The notes below the pieces were generated by a model. That model ran no database searches, was not told where the DNA came from, and was given only the letters and a program-made list of their open reading frames with translations. The position numbers and the translations under genes are program-made. This document shows positions 12,032-32,627 of a stretch of DNA of 64,000 nt, in pieces; position 1 is the stretch's first letter, and the number at the start of each line of letters is the position of its first letter. Origin of the DNA: Eunapius fragilis (lineage: Eukaryota; Porifera; Demospongiae; Spongillida; Spongillidae); NCBI GenBank assembly GCA_963681505.1, contig OY811977.1:434001-498000 (forward strand), written 5' to 3'.

Positions 12032-13843
12032 AGTCCAGTTCATGGAGATACCCAGTGAGAGGAACACCAGTCAACTGCAGGTGTGGCCACGGGGACCCAA
12101 AGCTGTGCCTGAGATGTTCGCTTGGCTTACTGGACCGGGTGTGTACCATGGGACCCTGGATTTCAAGCCACAGTGTAGGCCTGGGGACTCGTTGTTCAAG
12201 AGCAAAGGCCTCCTCCCGTACAGCACCAAGCAGACTTCTGCCACTGGTGTGCATCTAACAGAGTATCACTACTTTCTCCTCTTCCCTGACAGGTTAGAGG
12301 AGGAGTGGAGGTGTAGGTTAGGGAGTGGAGGTGTAGGTTAGGGAGTGGAGGTGTAGGTTAGGGAGTGGAGGTGTGGGTTAGGGAGTGGAGGTGTGGGTTA
12401 GGGAGTGGAGGTGTGGGTTAGGGAGTGGAGGTGTAGGTTAGGGAGTGGAGGTGTAGGTTAGGGAGTGGAGGTGTGGGTTAGGGAGTGGAGGTGTGGGTTA
12501 AGGAGTGGAGGTGTGGGTTAGGGAGTGGAGGTGTAGGTTAGGGAGTGGAGGTGTAGGTTAGGGAGTGGAGGTGTAGGTTAGGGAGTGGAGGTGTAGGTTA
12601 GGGAGTGGAGGTGTGGGTTAGGGAGTGGAGGTGTGGGTTAGGGAGTGGAGGTGTGGGTTAGGGAGTGGAGGTGTAGGTTAAGGAGTGGAGGTGTAGGTTA
12701 GGGAGTGGAGGTGTAGGTTAGGGAGTGGAGGTGTAGGTTAGGGAGTGGAGGTGTAGGTTAGGGAGTGGAGGTGTGGGTTAGGGAGTGGAGGTGTAGGTTA
12801 GGGAGTGGAGGTGTGGGTTAGGGAGTGGAGGTGTGGGTTAGGGAGTGGAGGTGTAGGTTAAGGAGTGGAGGTGTGGGTTAGGGAGTGGAGGTGTAGGTTA
12901 GGGAGTGGAGGTGTAGGTTAAGGAGTGGAGGTGTAGGTTAGGGAGTGGAGGTGTAGGTTAGGGAGTGGAGGTGTAGGTTAGGGAGTGGAGGTGTGGGTTA
13001 GGGAGTGGAGGTGTAGGTTAGGGAGTGGAGGTGTAGGTTAGGGAGTGGGGTAGGACTAGTGCAGCCTTGTGTTGGTTCATGTATTACTAGAACTAGATAT
13101 TATTCAGTTAAAGCTATGTCCAGTGACTGGATAATATTGAGGAGGGTTAGAACCTACCTACCAGTCCCCAGTCCATACATTTCACTTGGTAAATGATGCT
13201 CATCAGTTACCGTGGTTACCATTTACCTGCATACAGAGTTGAAGCTATTTGTGTTCTTAACGATGCGAAGGTATTTGAAGATAAACTGGACCTGAAGGTG
13301 GGTGTGGCCTCGTTGTATAGTGGTTCAGCTTAAGGCCACCATGTGAATGGCTTCTAACCTATTCCATCACATGTGCACACACACACACACAGTCACCGAG
13401 GGACAGTGCTTTCTTGCAGATGTGTACAGACCCTGTGTATGGTATAGCATATGTTTATACCAAGTTCAGGGTGTTTGCGTACTCACCATATAAGGAAAGC
13501 AGGTGGGTGTGGATGTGGGTGTGGTCAGATGTACTATTGCTGGGTGCCCATGCAGGAACATTTGGAAGATCTACCTCGATCAGGGGAAGTACGAACAAGC
13601 CCTTAGCTGCACTCAGGTACTTCTGGGGGCGTGGCTGTTCTTGTGGAGAGGGGCGTGGCTGGTTCTTGTGGTGTGGAGAGGGGCGTGGCTGGTACGGGAG
13701 AGCCACCTTGTTTTGATGCTGTGTGTTACGCATTAGGGCAATCAGGAGAGTCGTGTTGCTGTGTTGACAAGACAGGCTGAGCATTACTTTAGCCTGAAAA
13801 GGTGCAGTGGTAGCCACACCCTCTACAGCATGACCTGTACACT

Positions 13844-13905
<62 letters not shown>

Positions 13906-15471
13906 GTGTGCAGGTACAAGGAGGCAGCGCTGACCTATTACCAGAGCCAGCTGTCCTTTGAGGAGGTGGCCCTCAAGTTCCTGCAAGTGGAGGGTAATGA
14001 CGCCCTGAAGACATTCCTTAGGAAAAAACTGGAGGATTTGAGTAGTAAAGTAAGGCCTGGGGGCCTGAGTAGTAATGTGAAGCCTGGGGCTGAGCAGTAA
14101 AGTAAGGCCTGGGCCTGAGTAGTAAGGCCTGGGCCTGAGTAGTAATGTAAGGCCTGGGCCTGAGTAGTAAGGCCTGGGTCTGAGTAATAAGGCCTGGACT
14201 TGAGTAGTAAGGCCTGGGACTGAGCAGTAGTGTAAGGCCTGGGCCTGAGCAGTAATGTAAGGCCTGGGCCTGAGCAGTAATGTAGGGCCTGGGCCTGAGT
14301 AGTAAGGCCTGGGCCTGAGCAGTAGTGTAAGGCCTGGGCCTGAGCAGTAATGTAAGGCCTGGGCAGATACACGTTTCTGTCGGTTGAGCAAAGCGAATTA
14401 GACAGAAACTTAGCTCCCTCCCGAATGGTGATAGGCTGTGCAGCACGTGATGCAGCCATGGGCTGGATGGGGTTTTAGCGGACATGTGCGCAGTAGAATT
14501 GCCATTCTAAGTGTTGTGCATGTGCTGGAAGCTATGTGGTTGTGTGTGTGTACGGGTGGTGGGCAGGATGCACAATGGACTTGAACCAAAGTGGTGGTTG
14601 ATGGGGAGGTGGGGTGTTACTTGCGGCAGCGGCATGGGGAGGGAGTAATGTAAAGCCTTTGTCTGAGTAGTAAAGTAAGGTCTGGGGACCTGAGCAGTAA
14701 TGTAAGGCCTTTGAGTTGTAAAGTGACCTGAGTAGTAAGTACTTGCAGAGTGAAGGCTGGTTTAATTTGTCACATTGTTTATTTCGAAGTTGTTTTAATT
14801 TTATTTATTTATTTGTTATTTTTTATTTTTTTGAAGGAAAAAAAAAAGAGTAATAATTATTATAACACATACACATGACACAGGGATTACAAAATCTTGA
14901 AATTATGTACATATTATAGTACTCATCACAAATTTATTTTTCACTAAAGGGTATTTTGTTCACACCCAACAACTAACAATGGTCAGACAACATACTCAGG
15001 TGTATTTGTAGTCATTCATAGTTAATTATCTGCTGGGTTTAAACTCTAGCGTTCATTCCTACATTCAGGTAATGGGGTAGGTTAGCTTGTACCTTGGAAA
15101 TGAAGCCACATATCCTTTTAATAATGCTCCGCCCCTTTCATCCCCAGGACAGTGCCCAGCAGACAATGCTTCTTCTATGGCTGGTAGAACTGTACCTCAA
15201 TGACCTGAAGAGTGAAGGGAAAGAGAAGGAAAGGAGAGACCTGCAGTCAGCATTCCATCAGTTCCTTGCAACTCCTTCCTTACAGGTGAGGGGGAGTGGA
15301 GGTGGGGAGGAAGAGGGGTTGGGTGGACTCGCACATCCCTCCTCCTCCTCCCCAGGACCGTCTGGAGGAGAATCAGAAGACCATATATGATCTCCTCTCC
15401 AGTCATGGGGCAGTGGAAGTTGTGGTGCACTTTGCCACCCTCATGAAAGGTTAGCTGTCTCCACTAATACA

Positions 15472-15525
<54 letters not shown>

Positions 15526-18500
15526 GTGTGTGTGTTGTGTGTGTGTGTTGTGTGTGTGTGCATCAGTCCTTCCTTCTCTACGGTAGACTATGAGAAGGTT
15601 ATAGCACACTGCATCCAACAGCATAAGTTTGAGGATGCCCTAAAGACCCTAACTGAGAAGGCTTCGGAGGCCCTACAAGCACCTGAAGGGGTACGCTCAC
15701 AGGGGGAGGGATGGAACATTAATGTTACCAGGGTGACCATGTTTTGCAGGAGCGTACAAGAAGGTTCCACCGGTTCTCCATATTGTTCTACAAGTTCTCT
15801 CCAGTGCTGATGCAACACTGTCCCAGTAGCACTGTGCAATCATGGATAAAGATGGACAAGTACCTAGAACCAAAGAGGCTTATCCCTGCCTTGGTCCAGT
15901 GTAGTGGAAACCCACATCAGGTGATTTTGTGTAACAGCAGGGAGATGGGTGTTGTATGATTTGTATGATGTCATTTGAAGGGGTGTGGCTTCAGTTGATT
16001 AAATCCTAACACTAATTTGAAAGGTGTGTACTATAAGTGTTCTGTTCTCTCATTCAGGGCCCTAACAGTCCTTATTTGGAGGTATGTGACCACGCCTCTT
16101 TGTCAGATCACAGTGGGCAATTGTATGATGATGTCACCCCTCACAGGAACCACAATCTAAGCCATCACCTGGAGCTGTGGTGGGTGGGGCTAATACGGGG
16201 GGAGGGGCGAGGGAAGCTCCTCCCCCTCAGGTGTCATGTGCCACTCGGTACCTGGAGTTCTGTGTAAACACGCTGAAGAACAGTGACAAAGCCATACACA
16301 ACTTCCTCATCTCCTGCTATGCCAAGAGTGATAAGAGCAGGGATCACGAGAAACTGCTGGAGTACCTAACTAGCCAGGCGACGTTTGTAAGTGTAAAGGG
16401 AGGTGTGTCTGCTGACCTGTGCACATTACGAGGACTTCTATGTGTTTCAGAAAACGGTTCTATATGATGCACACTATGCCCTCAGGCTGTGCTTGGAGCA
16501 CCACTTGGATGAGGCATGTGTTCACATCTATTCGGCCATGGGACTGTATGAAGAGGCCTTGGACCTCGCCCTTAAGGTACAACCTAGCCCCGGGGGGGGG
16601 GGGGGTTGGAGACTGTTCTTCTGGTAACTGTAGAAATTAGTGTCATCCAAACTTGTATGTTTGGTTTCCTCGATTCCCTGCAGATCAAAGTTGACCTAGC
16701 TAAGAGGATAGCTGAGCAGCCGTCTCAGAACAAGGACCTCCAGAAGACATTGTGGTTGAAGATTGCCAAACATGTCATTGAGAAGCAAAGGGATATCAAG
16801 CAGTAAGCATGAAGGGGGGGAAGGGGGAGGAGGTTATGTTGCTATGGGGATGGAGAGGGGGAGGTTTTGTTGCTATGGGGATGGAGAGGGGGAGGTTATG
16901 TTGCTATGTGGATGGAGAGGGGAGGTTATGTTGCTATGGGGATGAATAGGGGAGGTTATGTTGCTATGGGGATGGAGAGGGGGAGGTTGTGTTTTATCTG
17001 CACTCCAATTAGAGCGACAAACTTCTTGGAGACCTGCAAGCTGCTTAAAATGGAGGACATACTTCCCTTCTTCTCTGACACAGCTACCATTGATCCTTTC
17101 AGGGTGGGTGGACATAATTGGTGTGACCTTATAATTTGTTTTGTCTCACTCCCTCCTCCCCCTCTCCCTCCTCCCCCTCTCCCTCCCCCTCTCCCTCCTC
17201 CCCCTCTCCCTCCTCACCCTCTCCCTCCTCCCCCTCTCCCTCCTCCCCCTCTCCCTCCTTCCCCTCTCCCTCCTCCCCCTCTCCCTCCTCCCCCTCTCCC
17301 TCCTCCCCTCTCCCTCCTCCCCCTCTCCCTCCTCCCCCTCTCCCTCCTCCCCCTCTCCCTCCTCCCCCCTCTCCCTCCTCCCCCTCTCCTCCTCCCCTCT
17401 CCCCTCCTCCCCCTCTCCCTCCTCCCCTCTCCCTCCTCCCCTCTCCCCTCCTCTCCCTCTCCCTTGCTTCATCTATCCTGTCTTTGACTCACCCTTCTTG
17501 TAGGATGCCATTTGTAAATCACTTAGTGAGTACAAAGAGCAGATCACAGACCTCCAGAAGGAGATGGAAGATGCAACTGAGAGTGCCAAAAACATTCACT
17601 CTAATATACAGGTCATCAGAAGCCAGTAAGATGGTGGTGGGAGGAGCCATTAACAAGAGAGGGGGCGGGGCAGGTGTCATTAATATTCAAAACAGCTATT
17701 AATCATTGGTCAGCAACATACTACAGTGTATGAATCACTGGGCCTGCCTCCTCCCCATCCCATCCCCAGGTACTGCAAGGTCAAATCCACCGTCAAGTGT
17801 CAGATATGTGACTGTAGGCTGATGTCATCAAGCTTCTACATGTTTCCATGTCTCCATGCTTGCCATAAGGAATGCCTTAGAAAGGAGGTGGGATGTTACC
17901 ATGACACTCGTTGCCATGGAATATGATGGCTCTTTCCCTTCCTCCTCCCCATCCAGCTCCTTGTGATCCTTCCCCCGGACCATAGAGACAGGGAAAGACT
18001 CCAAGAGGTTATCAAGGAGATGGGAGGGGCTCAGGGAAAGGAGGAAGTAAAGGTGGGTGTGGGGGTGTGTGGGTGTGGATGGGAGGGGCTCAGGGAAAGG
18101 AGGAAGTAAAGGTGGGTGGGGGTGTGGATGGGAGGGGCTCAGGGAAAGGAGGAAGTAAAGGTGGGTGTGGGGGTGTGGATGAGAGGGGCTCAGGGAAAGG
18201 GGGAAGTAAAGGTGGGTGGGGGTGTGGATGGGAGGGGCTCAGGGAAAGGAGGAAGTAAAGGTGGGTGTGGATGGGAGGGGCTCAGGGAAAGGAGGAAGTA
18301 AAGGTGGATGTGGGTGGTGTGTGGGTGTGGATGGGAGGGGGTGTGGATGGGAGGGGCTCAGGGAAAGGTGGGTGGGGTGGTGTGGGGGTGTGGATGGGAG
18401 GGGGTGTGGATGGGAGGGGACAGTGGAACATTTTAGACACTTGCAATATTTTAGGCAAAACTGGATGCTATTTTGGGTGCAGAGTGTATCTTCTGTGGAG

Positions 18501-18568
18501 AACTGATGATTGAAAGTATTGATAAACAGTTTGGATCCCTGGATAGCAAGGATGACAGCTGGAACTGA
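9891..18568 (+). CDS. VPS18: VPS18 copy A, HOPS/CORVET core subunit
   Basis: Twenty-four exons join in frame to 1,023 aa: 9891-9995, 10048-10231, 10407-10652, 10716-10798, 11123-11327, 12034-12292, 13237-13297, 13393-13502, 13556-13616, 13737-13801, 13914-14049, 15148-15285, 15356-15449, 15587-15690, 15750-15920, 16058-16081, 16147-16386, 16451-16576, 16684-16802, 17013-17103, 17504-17625, 17770-17887, 17957-18052 and 18455-18568. The N-terminal Pep3/Vps18 propeller is recognised by ITHLAVSNGFVTVAIVGN and HIESVAWNL. An alpha-solenoid follows (KAIHNFLISCYAKS, LWLKIAKHVIE). The C-terminal RING has CQIC, C-x-H-x2-H-x2-C in FPCLHACHKEC, and a final CIFCGELMIES pair. VPS18 scaffolds HOPS and CORVET, the Rab7/Rab5 tethers for fusion at endosomes and lysosomes. 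Copy A has an extra Pro/Gly-rich insert (exons 16058-16081 and start of 16147-16386) that copy B lacks. Confidence 0.95.
10799..11095. repeat. Purine tract (GGGGAGG)n
   Basis: Nearly 300 bp of G/A-only sequence with GAGGGAGG and GGGGAAGA units, starting at the donor of VPS18-A exon 4. Long polypurine:polypyrimidine tracts can form triplex or G-quadruplex DNA. Confidence 0.85.
11638..11850. repeat. 23-bp minisatellite in VPS18-A intron 5
   Basis: About nine units of taataacctgctaggcaaag plus ctt, with alternating gaca/ggca variants, followed further on by a (GT)n tract at 11970-12028 next to the acceptor. Confidence 0.9.
12293..13048. repeat. 18-bp minisatellite in VPS18-A intron 6
   Basis: About 42 tandem copies of ttagggagtggaggtgta/gg. 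The array begins at the splice donor of exon 12034-12292 (aggttagagg) and the unit resembles that donor sequence, so it looks seeded at the exon edge. Confidence 0.95.
14050..14365. repeat. Degenerate ~20-bp minisatellite in VPS18-A intron 11
   Basis: Repeats of gtaaggcctgggcctgagta begin with the actual donor gtaagg of exon 13914-14049, and many copies keep agtaatgtaagg-like donor text. The rest of the 1.1-kb intron (14,366-15,147) is AT-rich with no recognisable feature. Confidence 0.85.
17145..17465. repeat. Polypyrimidine CTCCCTCCTCCCC tract
   Basis: About 320 bp of almost pure C/T before the acceptor of VPS18-A exon 17504-17625, effectively an enormous polypyrimidine tract. Copy B has an unrelated repeat in the same intron (25,145-25,668). 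Confidence 0.85.
18012..18420. repeat. Minisatellite duplicating the exon-23 splice donor
   Basis: The end of coding exon 17957-18052 and its donor (gggaggggctcagggaaagg, then aggaagtaaaggtgggtg) are repeated about six times downstream with small length changes. Several copies keep a usable aaag|gtgggt donor. Listed as a repeat because I take the first donor as the real one. Confidence 0.85.
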
Positions 18569-19106
18569 TGTTGTCATGCTTGTGTTCTGTGTTTGTTTTT
18601 TTGTGGAGTGATGTTTGTGTCATGTGTACTAATTATCATGTTGATTTGGCTGTTGTGAAATCTCTGACCTAAAATACCTGTACACCTGTGTGGTTCACAC
18701 AACTGTACCTATATGGTCACATGGGGATGATGAAACCAAAACTAAGAGCAGTATGCAGCACCATCTTATGCCCTCACCAGTGAGCCATTTAGGTAACCAT
18801 GGTAACCATGGTGCCAGCAGCTTCTGTGCATTACATTGTATGGGGAAAGTGACCACAATATTTAGGGAGCAGCTGGGAGGTCAGGTTGTCAACCTTTGGT
18901 GCACCCATGACTGCCATGAGTACATCTGGAGCACCACAGAGACACCCACCATAACAGTACACCAGATCTGAGAATGGTGTGTGTTGTGTGTATGTGTGTG
19001 CATGTGTGTGTGTGGGTTTATGCTCTTGCAATGGAACAGAGGTTTCCACGTTCGTCATGCATTGCGTGTCGGCTTGTCGTTTGTATGACGTCATATCGGT
19101 ACAAAT
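18569..19106. other. Intergenic region between VPS18 copies
   Basis: 538 bp hold the 3' UTR of copy A and the promoter of copy B. A short open frame at 18690-18971 has no family match. A second perfect X-box match (GTAACCATGGTAAC, 18793-18806) lies inside a repeated ggtaaccat motif and may be chance. Confidence 0.5.
19086..19093. promoter_or_regulatory. CRE-like element upstream of VPS18-B
   Basis: A perfect palindromic TGACGTCA lies 14 bp before the VPS18-B start codon. It is the consensus cAMP-response element bound by CREB/ATF bZIP factors. VPS18-A has only a partial tgacgtg at 9811-9817. Confidence 0.4.
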
Positions 19107-27751
<8,645 letters not shown>

Positions 27752-27870
27752 AATTAAATAATACTTTTTTTGCGTTTGTTGTGTGTTGTCACGTGATCAG
27801 ATGTTTGCCCCTTCTGTGAAAGAATTCATAGCAATCGACGGGGTCATGCATAACTCTATATATGTGCACA

Positions 27871-30800
27871 ATGACGCTGGAGCGGCACGACAAGCCAATA
27901 CCTTGTGCCAGGGCTCTGTATCCATTCCAAGGTCAGAGTGACGTTGAGCTAAGTTTTGATGCAGGCGTTTCCATCCAACTGCTGAGAAGGGTCGACGAGA
28001 ACTGGTTGGAGGGACGCCTGAACGGAAAGATCGGGATATTCCCGGGAAACCACGTCCGTGTCGAGCTGGGCAGCCCGTCTCTGTCCCATGAGAGCAATTT
28101 GGCGGGTTCGGGGAAGCCTCTGGGCATCGCGCTGAACGACTTCCGCGGAGATTGCGCGGGAGACCTGCAGCTGAAGAAGGGAGACCTCGTGGAGCTTATG
28201 GGATCCGCTGGGAACGGGTGGATGCGGGGAAGACTCAAGGGAGAGGAGGGGATCTTCCCAACGTCCTTCGTAGAAGTGCTACAACCTCGCCGATCTGCCA
28301 GCAGATCTGCCCCACCCACATCCAACCAGCAGGTCAGTCCCCGCCTTTTTATATCAAACCTAATATGTATTATCACTCTTTTGTAAACGGAAGCCATACG
28401 CCCCCGTGCCCCTCCCGCGAACTAAGAAATTGTCCAGCACTGAACAGAAACTCTCCAGTTTAACGGCTAACTTAGAGGTTTGGAGAGGGAGGAAAGGGAA
28501 CGAGCATTCATATATATATATATAGTCTCGTTGGTTGACACTCCCTTTACTACATTCTACACATACTACATTACAGATTGAGCGGAAGATGTTGGAGAGT
28601 GCTGAAAAACTAGCCAAAGTAAGTCACCTCCTCGGCTCCTCCCCTCCGCCCCACCCACTCATGTCCCTCCCCTCATCCAGATATGCAGCAGTGAAAAACT
28701 TCAGATGCTTGAAACAGAAGTATCCACCCACAGAGAAACAATACAGAGGCTGCAACAGCAGATTGTGGACACAGAAAGTGAGCCCTCATGCCCCTCCCCT
28801 TCATCGGACCTCGTGCCCCTCCCCTTCATCTGACCTCGTGCCCCTCCCCTTCATCTGACCTCGTGCCCCTCCCCTTCATCTGACCTCGTGCCCCTCCCTT
28901 CATCTGACCTCGTGCCCCTCCCCTTCATCTGACCCTCATGCCCCTCCCCTTCATCTGACCTCGTGCCCCTCCCCTTCATCTGACCCTCATGCCCCTCCCC
29001 TTCATCTGACCTCGTGCCCCTCCCCTTCATCTGACCTCGTGCCCCTCCCCTTCATCTAACCCTCGTGCTTCTCCCCTTCATCTGACCTCGTGCCCTTCCC
29101 CCCCCCCCCACCCTTCATCTGACCCTCGTGCCCCTCCCCTTCATCTGACCCTCGTGCCCCTCCCCTTCATCTGACCCTCGTGCCCCTCCCCTTCATATGG
29201 CCTTTGGTAACAAATCTCTTTCATCTTAATAGCTGAAAAGAGCAGACTGGTGGAAGTGCAGACCAGTGTGGCTCCTTCTCTCCCCTCCCTGCCTCCCAAC
29301 AAGGTGAACAAGGCGCAAGCAATGGAAGAGCTACTGAGGAATGTGAAGAAAGAAATGATAGAGACAGAGAAAGACTTCTATGGCCAGATGGATCTACTAG
29401 CAACACGCTTCCTGCCATTAGTGAAACAAGTGGGTGTGGTCAAGCATGGGCATACACATAGTAGACACACCCACCCTAGTAGCACATGCACTTTGCAAGT
29501 TCCCTAGGCCTTGAGGTGGGCCTTGAGGTAGGCCTTGAGGTAGGCCTTGAGGTAGCCATTATCTAAATGAACCAGCTGTTTGTCTTGAGGGAGGGGAAGC
29601 CTTGTAAGTTTAACTAATTCATGCGCGACAGGCCGTCACAAAAGGTATGTTTGTTATAGAACATTTAACATGATTCTCTTGGAAGACAGCTTTGGATAAC
29701 ATACCATAAATGAGACATTGTTGATACAACAATCAGTCAACAACAACACTTGAATTTCCATTTCACAATGTGCATTCTACCTCCTCCCCATCCCTCTCAG
29801 ATGGATGGCAGCAATGTAGACACATTGCTGGCCAGTATTTCAGACATCAAGCTTATTTCAGGTGACCTCCTTCGTTCCTTGGAGATGGAGGAGACCATAG
29901 CTACTTCTTTCCTCTCTGTTGTTCCACGTCTCAAAGACACATACGGAACTTACTGCAGGAACCATGACAGCTGTATAGCCAACCTGGAGAAGGTAACACA
30001 CACCAACCATATGCTTCTCTCTGCTTACTTTTAACATTCTTCTGTGGCAGCTGTTGGAGGACCCAAATGTTTCTGTTTCCATAGCAACCCAAATGGGAGC
30101 CACAAGGTTTGCAATCTGAATGTAAGTATTTTACCACACCATCTTCCCCACACCCCCATTCCTTAACAGCACAGAGTCCCTCAGTTGGGAACTTCAATCC
30201 CTCCTCATCAAACCTGTTCAGCGAGTCCTCAAGTACCCACTTCTCTTGGAGAAGCTACTCAAGGCCACTCCCCAACCACACCCAGAACACCGCAAGCTGG
30301 TACAAGCCCTTGAGACAGCTCAACAGGTCGCCCAACACATCAATGAGATTAAGAGAAGGAAGGACTTGGGTATGGCTTCTGATATGATATTGCTTATGTT
30401 GAAACCATCTCCTCCTCCCACTCACCCCTCCTCCCCATTCCTCCCTCTTCTTCACCAGTCGAACGCTATACCAGTGGGGACACCCAGAAACGCCCTTCAG
30501 TCAATATGCACTCACTTCAGAAGAAGGTCAGAAGGCTCGGTCAGTCCATACGACAAATGACAGGCCTGAGGACAAAGGTAAGGGGGTGGAGCTTAGGAGG
30601 GTGGAGCTTCCAGAGGTCAATGGGTCTGGTCACCCAAACCCATAGGTGGGTGGGGTCACCAGCAGAGAGATGTAGTCTATGTGTGCATGTGTGTGTCATG
30701 TGTGTGTGTGTGCTGTGTGTGTATGCTGTGTGTGTCATGTGTATGTGTGTGCATGTGTGTGTGAGTGTGTGTTCATGGTAAATTCTCTTTGGCACTCCCT

Positions 30801-32144
30801 TATAACCATTGGACTGCCTACTTTTGGATAGACCATTGACACAAAATTTGATGACTTGGAACACAAGATGGTAGCCATGGAGACCTTGGTCACCACGCTA
30901 CTCAGGGATACCCAAGAGTGGCAGGACAGCGTAAAGGTCACACAACCCCAAACCACACCCCTTCCACACCCATTTATCCCACATCACACTCACTGCAGGA
31001 GCTACCAAGATGTCTGAGAGTGTTCCACGAAGGAATGCAGCTATACTGCAACACATCCAAAGTGCTCACAGACTACACTCTCTATGTGACAGAGATGCAG
31101 CAGTTGGCTATGGATCATGTATGGTAGTCATATTTTCACCATCCCTCCTTCCATCTCCACCACCTCACTCCTCACCATCCCTCCTTCCATTTCCACCATC
31201 TCACTCCTCACCATCCCTCCTTCCATTTCCACCATCTCACTCCTCACCATCCCTCCTTCCATTTCCACCACCACCTCACTCCTCACCATCCCTCCTTCCA
31301 TCTCCACTACCTCACTCCTCACCATCCCTCCTTCCATTTCCACCACCACCTCACTCCTCACCATCCCTCCTTCCATCTCCACCACCTCACTCCTCACTAT
31401 CCCTCCTTCCATCTCCACCACCTCACTCTTAACCATGCCTCCTTCCATCTCCACCACCTCACACCTCACCATCCCTCCTTCCATCTCCACCACCTCACTC
31501 TTAACCATCCCTCCTTCCATCTCCACCACCTCACTCCTCACCATCCCTCCTTCCACCTTCACACACATCAAGGTGGACTTTGTGGACAAGCAGGTGATAG
31601 CTCCACTTCGCTCCCTGGTGGTCCTGTTCCAAAACCCTCTCCACCTCATTACCAAGCGTCACGACAAGCTCCTTGACTACGACCACCTCCAACACTCCTT
31701 GGAAAAGGCAGAGGACCATGAGAGAATCACCCTTCTGAGAGAGGAATGTCTCCTAGCCAAGAGGACCTACGATGCGCTCAACACACAGCTCCTCGACGAC
31801 CTGCCCCATTTCCTGGAGACATGCACCTCCCTGGTGGCTCTCACTCTATCTGCCTTTCTCCAGGGACAATACTCCTTCCATGACACCATATGTGGTGTTC
31901 TGGGTCCTGTGGCCTTTGATACCAAGAGTGACCTCAGCTCTGTGACCACAGGCGACCTGAAGGATGGTCACGCGAGCGAGCTGTCAGTTGCCTGCAAGAG
32001 GTTGGCACAGCTCTCAATAACTCCTGCTTCGCTATTGATGACTGGGGGGATCACAAAGTCTGCCCCTACAGTTAATAGCCCGGAGTATGAAGAGATTAAA
32101 GTGAGTTATGTTTCAGCAAGGTTATAAGTAATACAAGTTTGGGA

Positions 32145-32175
<31 letters not shown>

Positions 32176-32558
32176 TGCATGTGTGTGTGTGTGCATGCAC
32201 GTATGTGTGTGTGCATGTATGCATTTTGTGCCTCTCCCACCTCCCATAGGATGCTGGATCAAAGCAGGCCTCTGAACCATTGGAGCTCAGGGAAGGATTG
32301 CAGTGTGAGGCCGGATCAAAACTCCTTGCACTGTTTGACTTTGAGGCCCAGACAGAAGCAGAGCTAGGCCTTAGTGAGGGAGAGGTGGTGATACTCATTG
32401 TACCCCACGACAAGGTTGGCTCATCAGACTGGTGGCTAGTAGAGAGTGAGCTGGATCACCACAAGGCTGGCTACGTGCCAGCCAGCTATCTAACTCTGCT
32501 GGAGAACAATTATTCCGTACCCCCGGAGGAGGACGAGGAGGAAGGGGGGCCAACATAA
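27871..32558 (+). CDS. DNMBP: Dynamin-binding protein (Tuba) homologue, Cdc42 GEF
   Basis: Twelve exons, 808 aa: 27871-28332, 28577-28618, 28681-28777, 29233-29429, 29801-29992, 30051-30106, 30170-30369, 30459-30577, 30832-30936, 30999-31118, 31573-32100 and 32250-32558. Domains: SH3-1 (about 11-70, ALYPFQ and GIFPGNHV), SH3-2 (about 85-150, GIFPTSFV), a short coiled coil, DH/RhoGEF (about 220-415, with the conserved IKPVQRVLKYPLLLEKLL helix), BAR (about 420-690), and a C-terminal SH3 (about 726-790, ALFDFEAQ and GYVPASYL). The SH3-DH-BAR-SH3 order identifies the Tuba/DNMBP family, which activates Cdc42 and links dynamin and actin regulators at membranes. Vertebrate DNMBP has four N-terminal and two C-terminal SH3s; this version has two and one. 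ATG at 27862 is an alternative start nine bases upstream. The stop is 69 bp from the next gene. Confidence 0.93.
28778..29200. repeat. 26-bp minisatellite in DNMBP intron 3
   Basis: About 16 copies of cctcgtgcccctccccttca plus tctgac start at the donor of exon 28681-28777 (gtgagccctcatgcccctcc), which reads as the first unit. Confidence 0.92.
31119..31560. repeat. ~36-bp minisatellite in DNMBP intron 10
   Basis: About twelve units of ccatccctccttccatctcc plus accacctcactcctca run from just after the donor to just before the acceptor of exon 31573-32100. Its length is nearly the whole intron and it stays open in frame with the next exon, which inflates naive ORF calls. Confidence 0.92.
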
Positions 32559-32599
32559 TCAAAATATGACGTGCAATTTTTATATTAAATAATTACTTA

Positions 32600-32613
32600 A
32601 TTGTCATAGCAAC
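32600..32613 (+). promoter_or_regulatory. X-box-like element at RSPH14
   Basis: ATTGTCATAGCAAC matches 13 of 14 positions of the RFX X-box consensus and lies 14 bp upstream of the RSPH14 ATG, inside the 69-bp gap after DNMBP. RSPH14 is a motile-cilium protein, so RFX control would be expected; this remains inference. Confidence 0.5.
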
Positions 32614-32627
32614 GAGCAACAAAATAG

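Noticed and set aside
12293..13048. ttaggg-containing repeat as an interstitial telomere
   Set aside because: The unit is 18 bp (ttagggagtggaggtgta), not (TTAGGG)n; the hexamer occurs once per unit.
13789..14485. Minus-strand frames with repeated LTLLLRPRPYY text
   Set aside because: Antisense of the intron 11 repeat in VPS18-A.
17136..17702. Long Pro/Ser/Leu-rich frames on both strands
   Set aside because: They are translations of a polypyrimidine minisatellite inside a VPS18-A intron, open in several frames at once.
18690..18971. 93-aa frame between the VPS18 copies
   Set aside because: No family match; most likely 3' UTR of VPS18-A or upstream DNA of VPS18-B.
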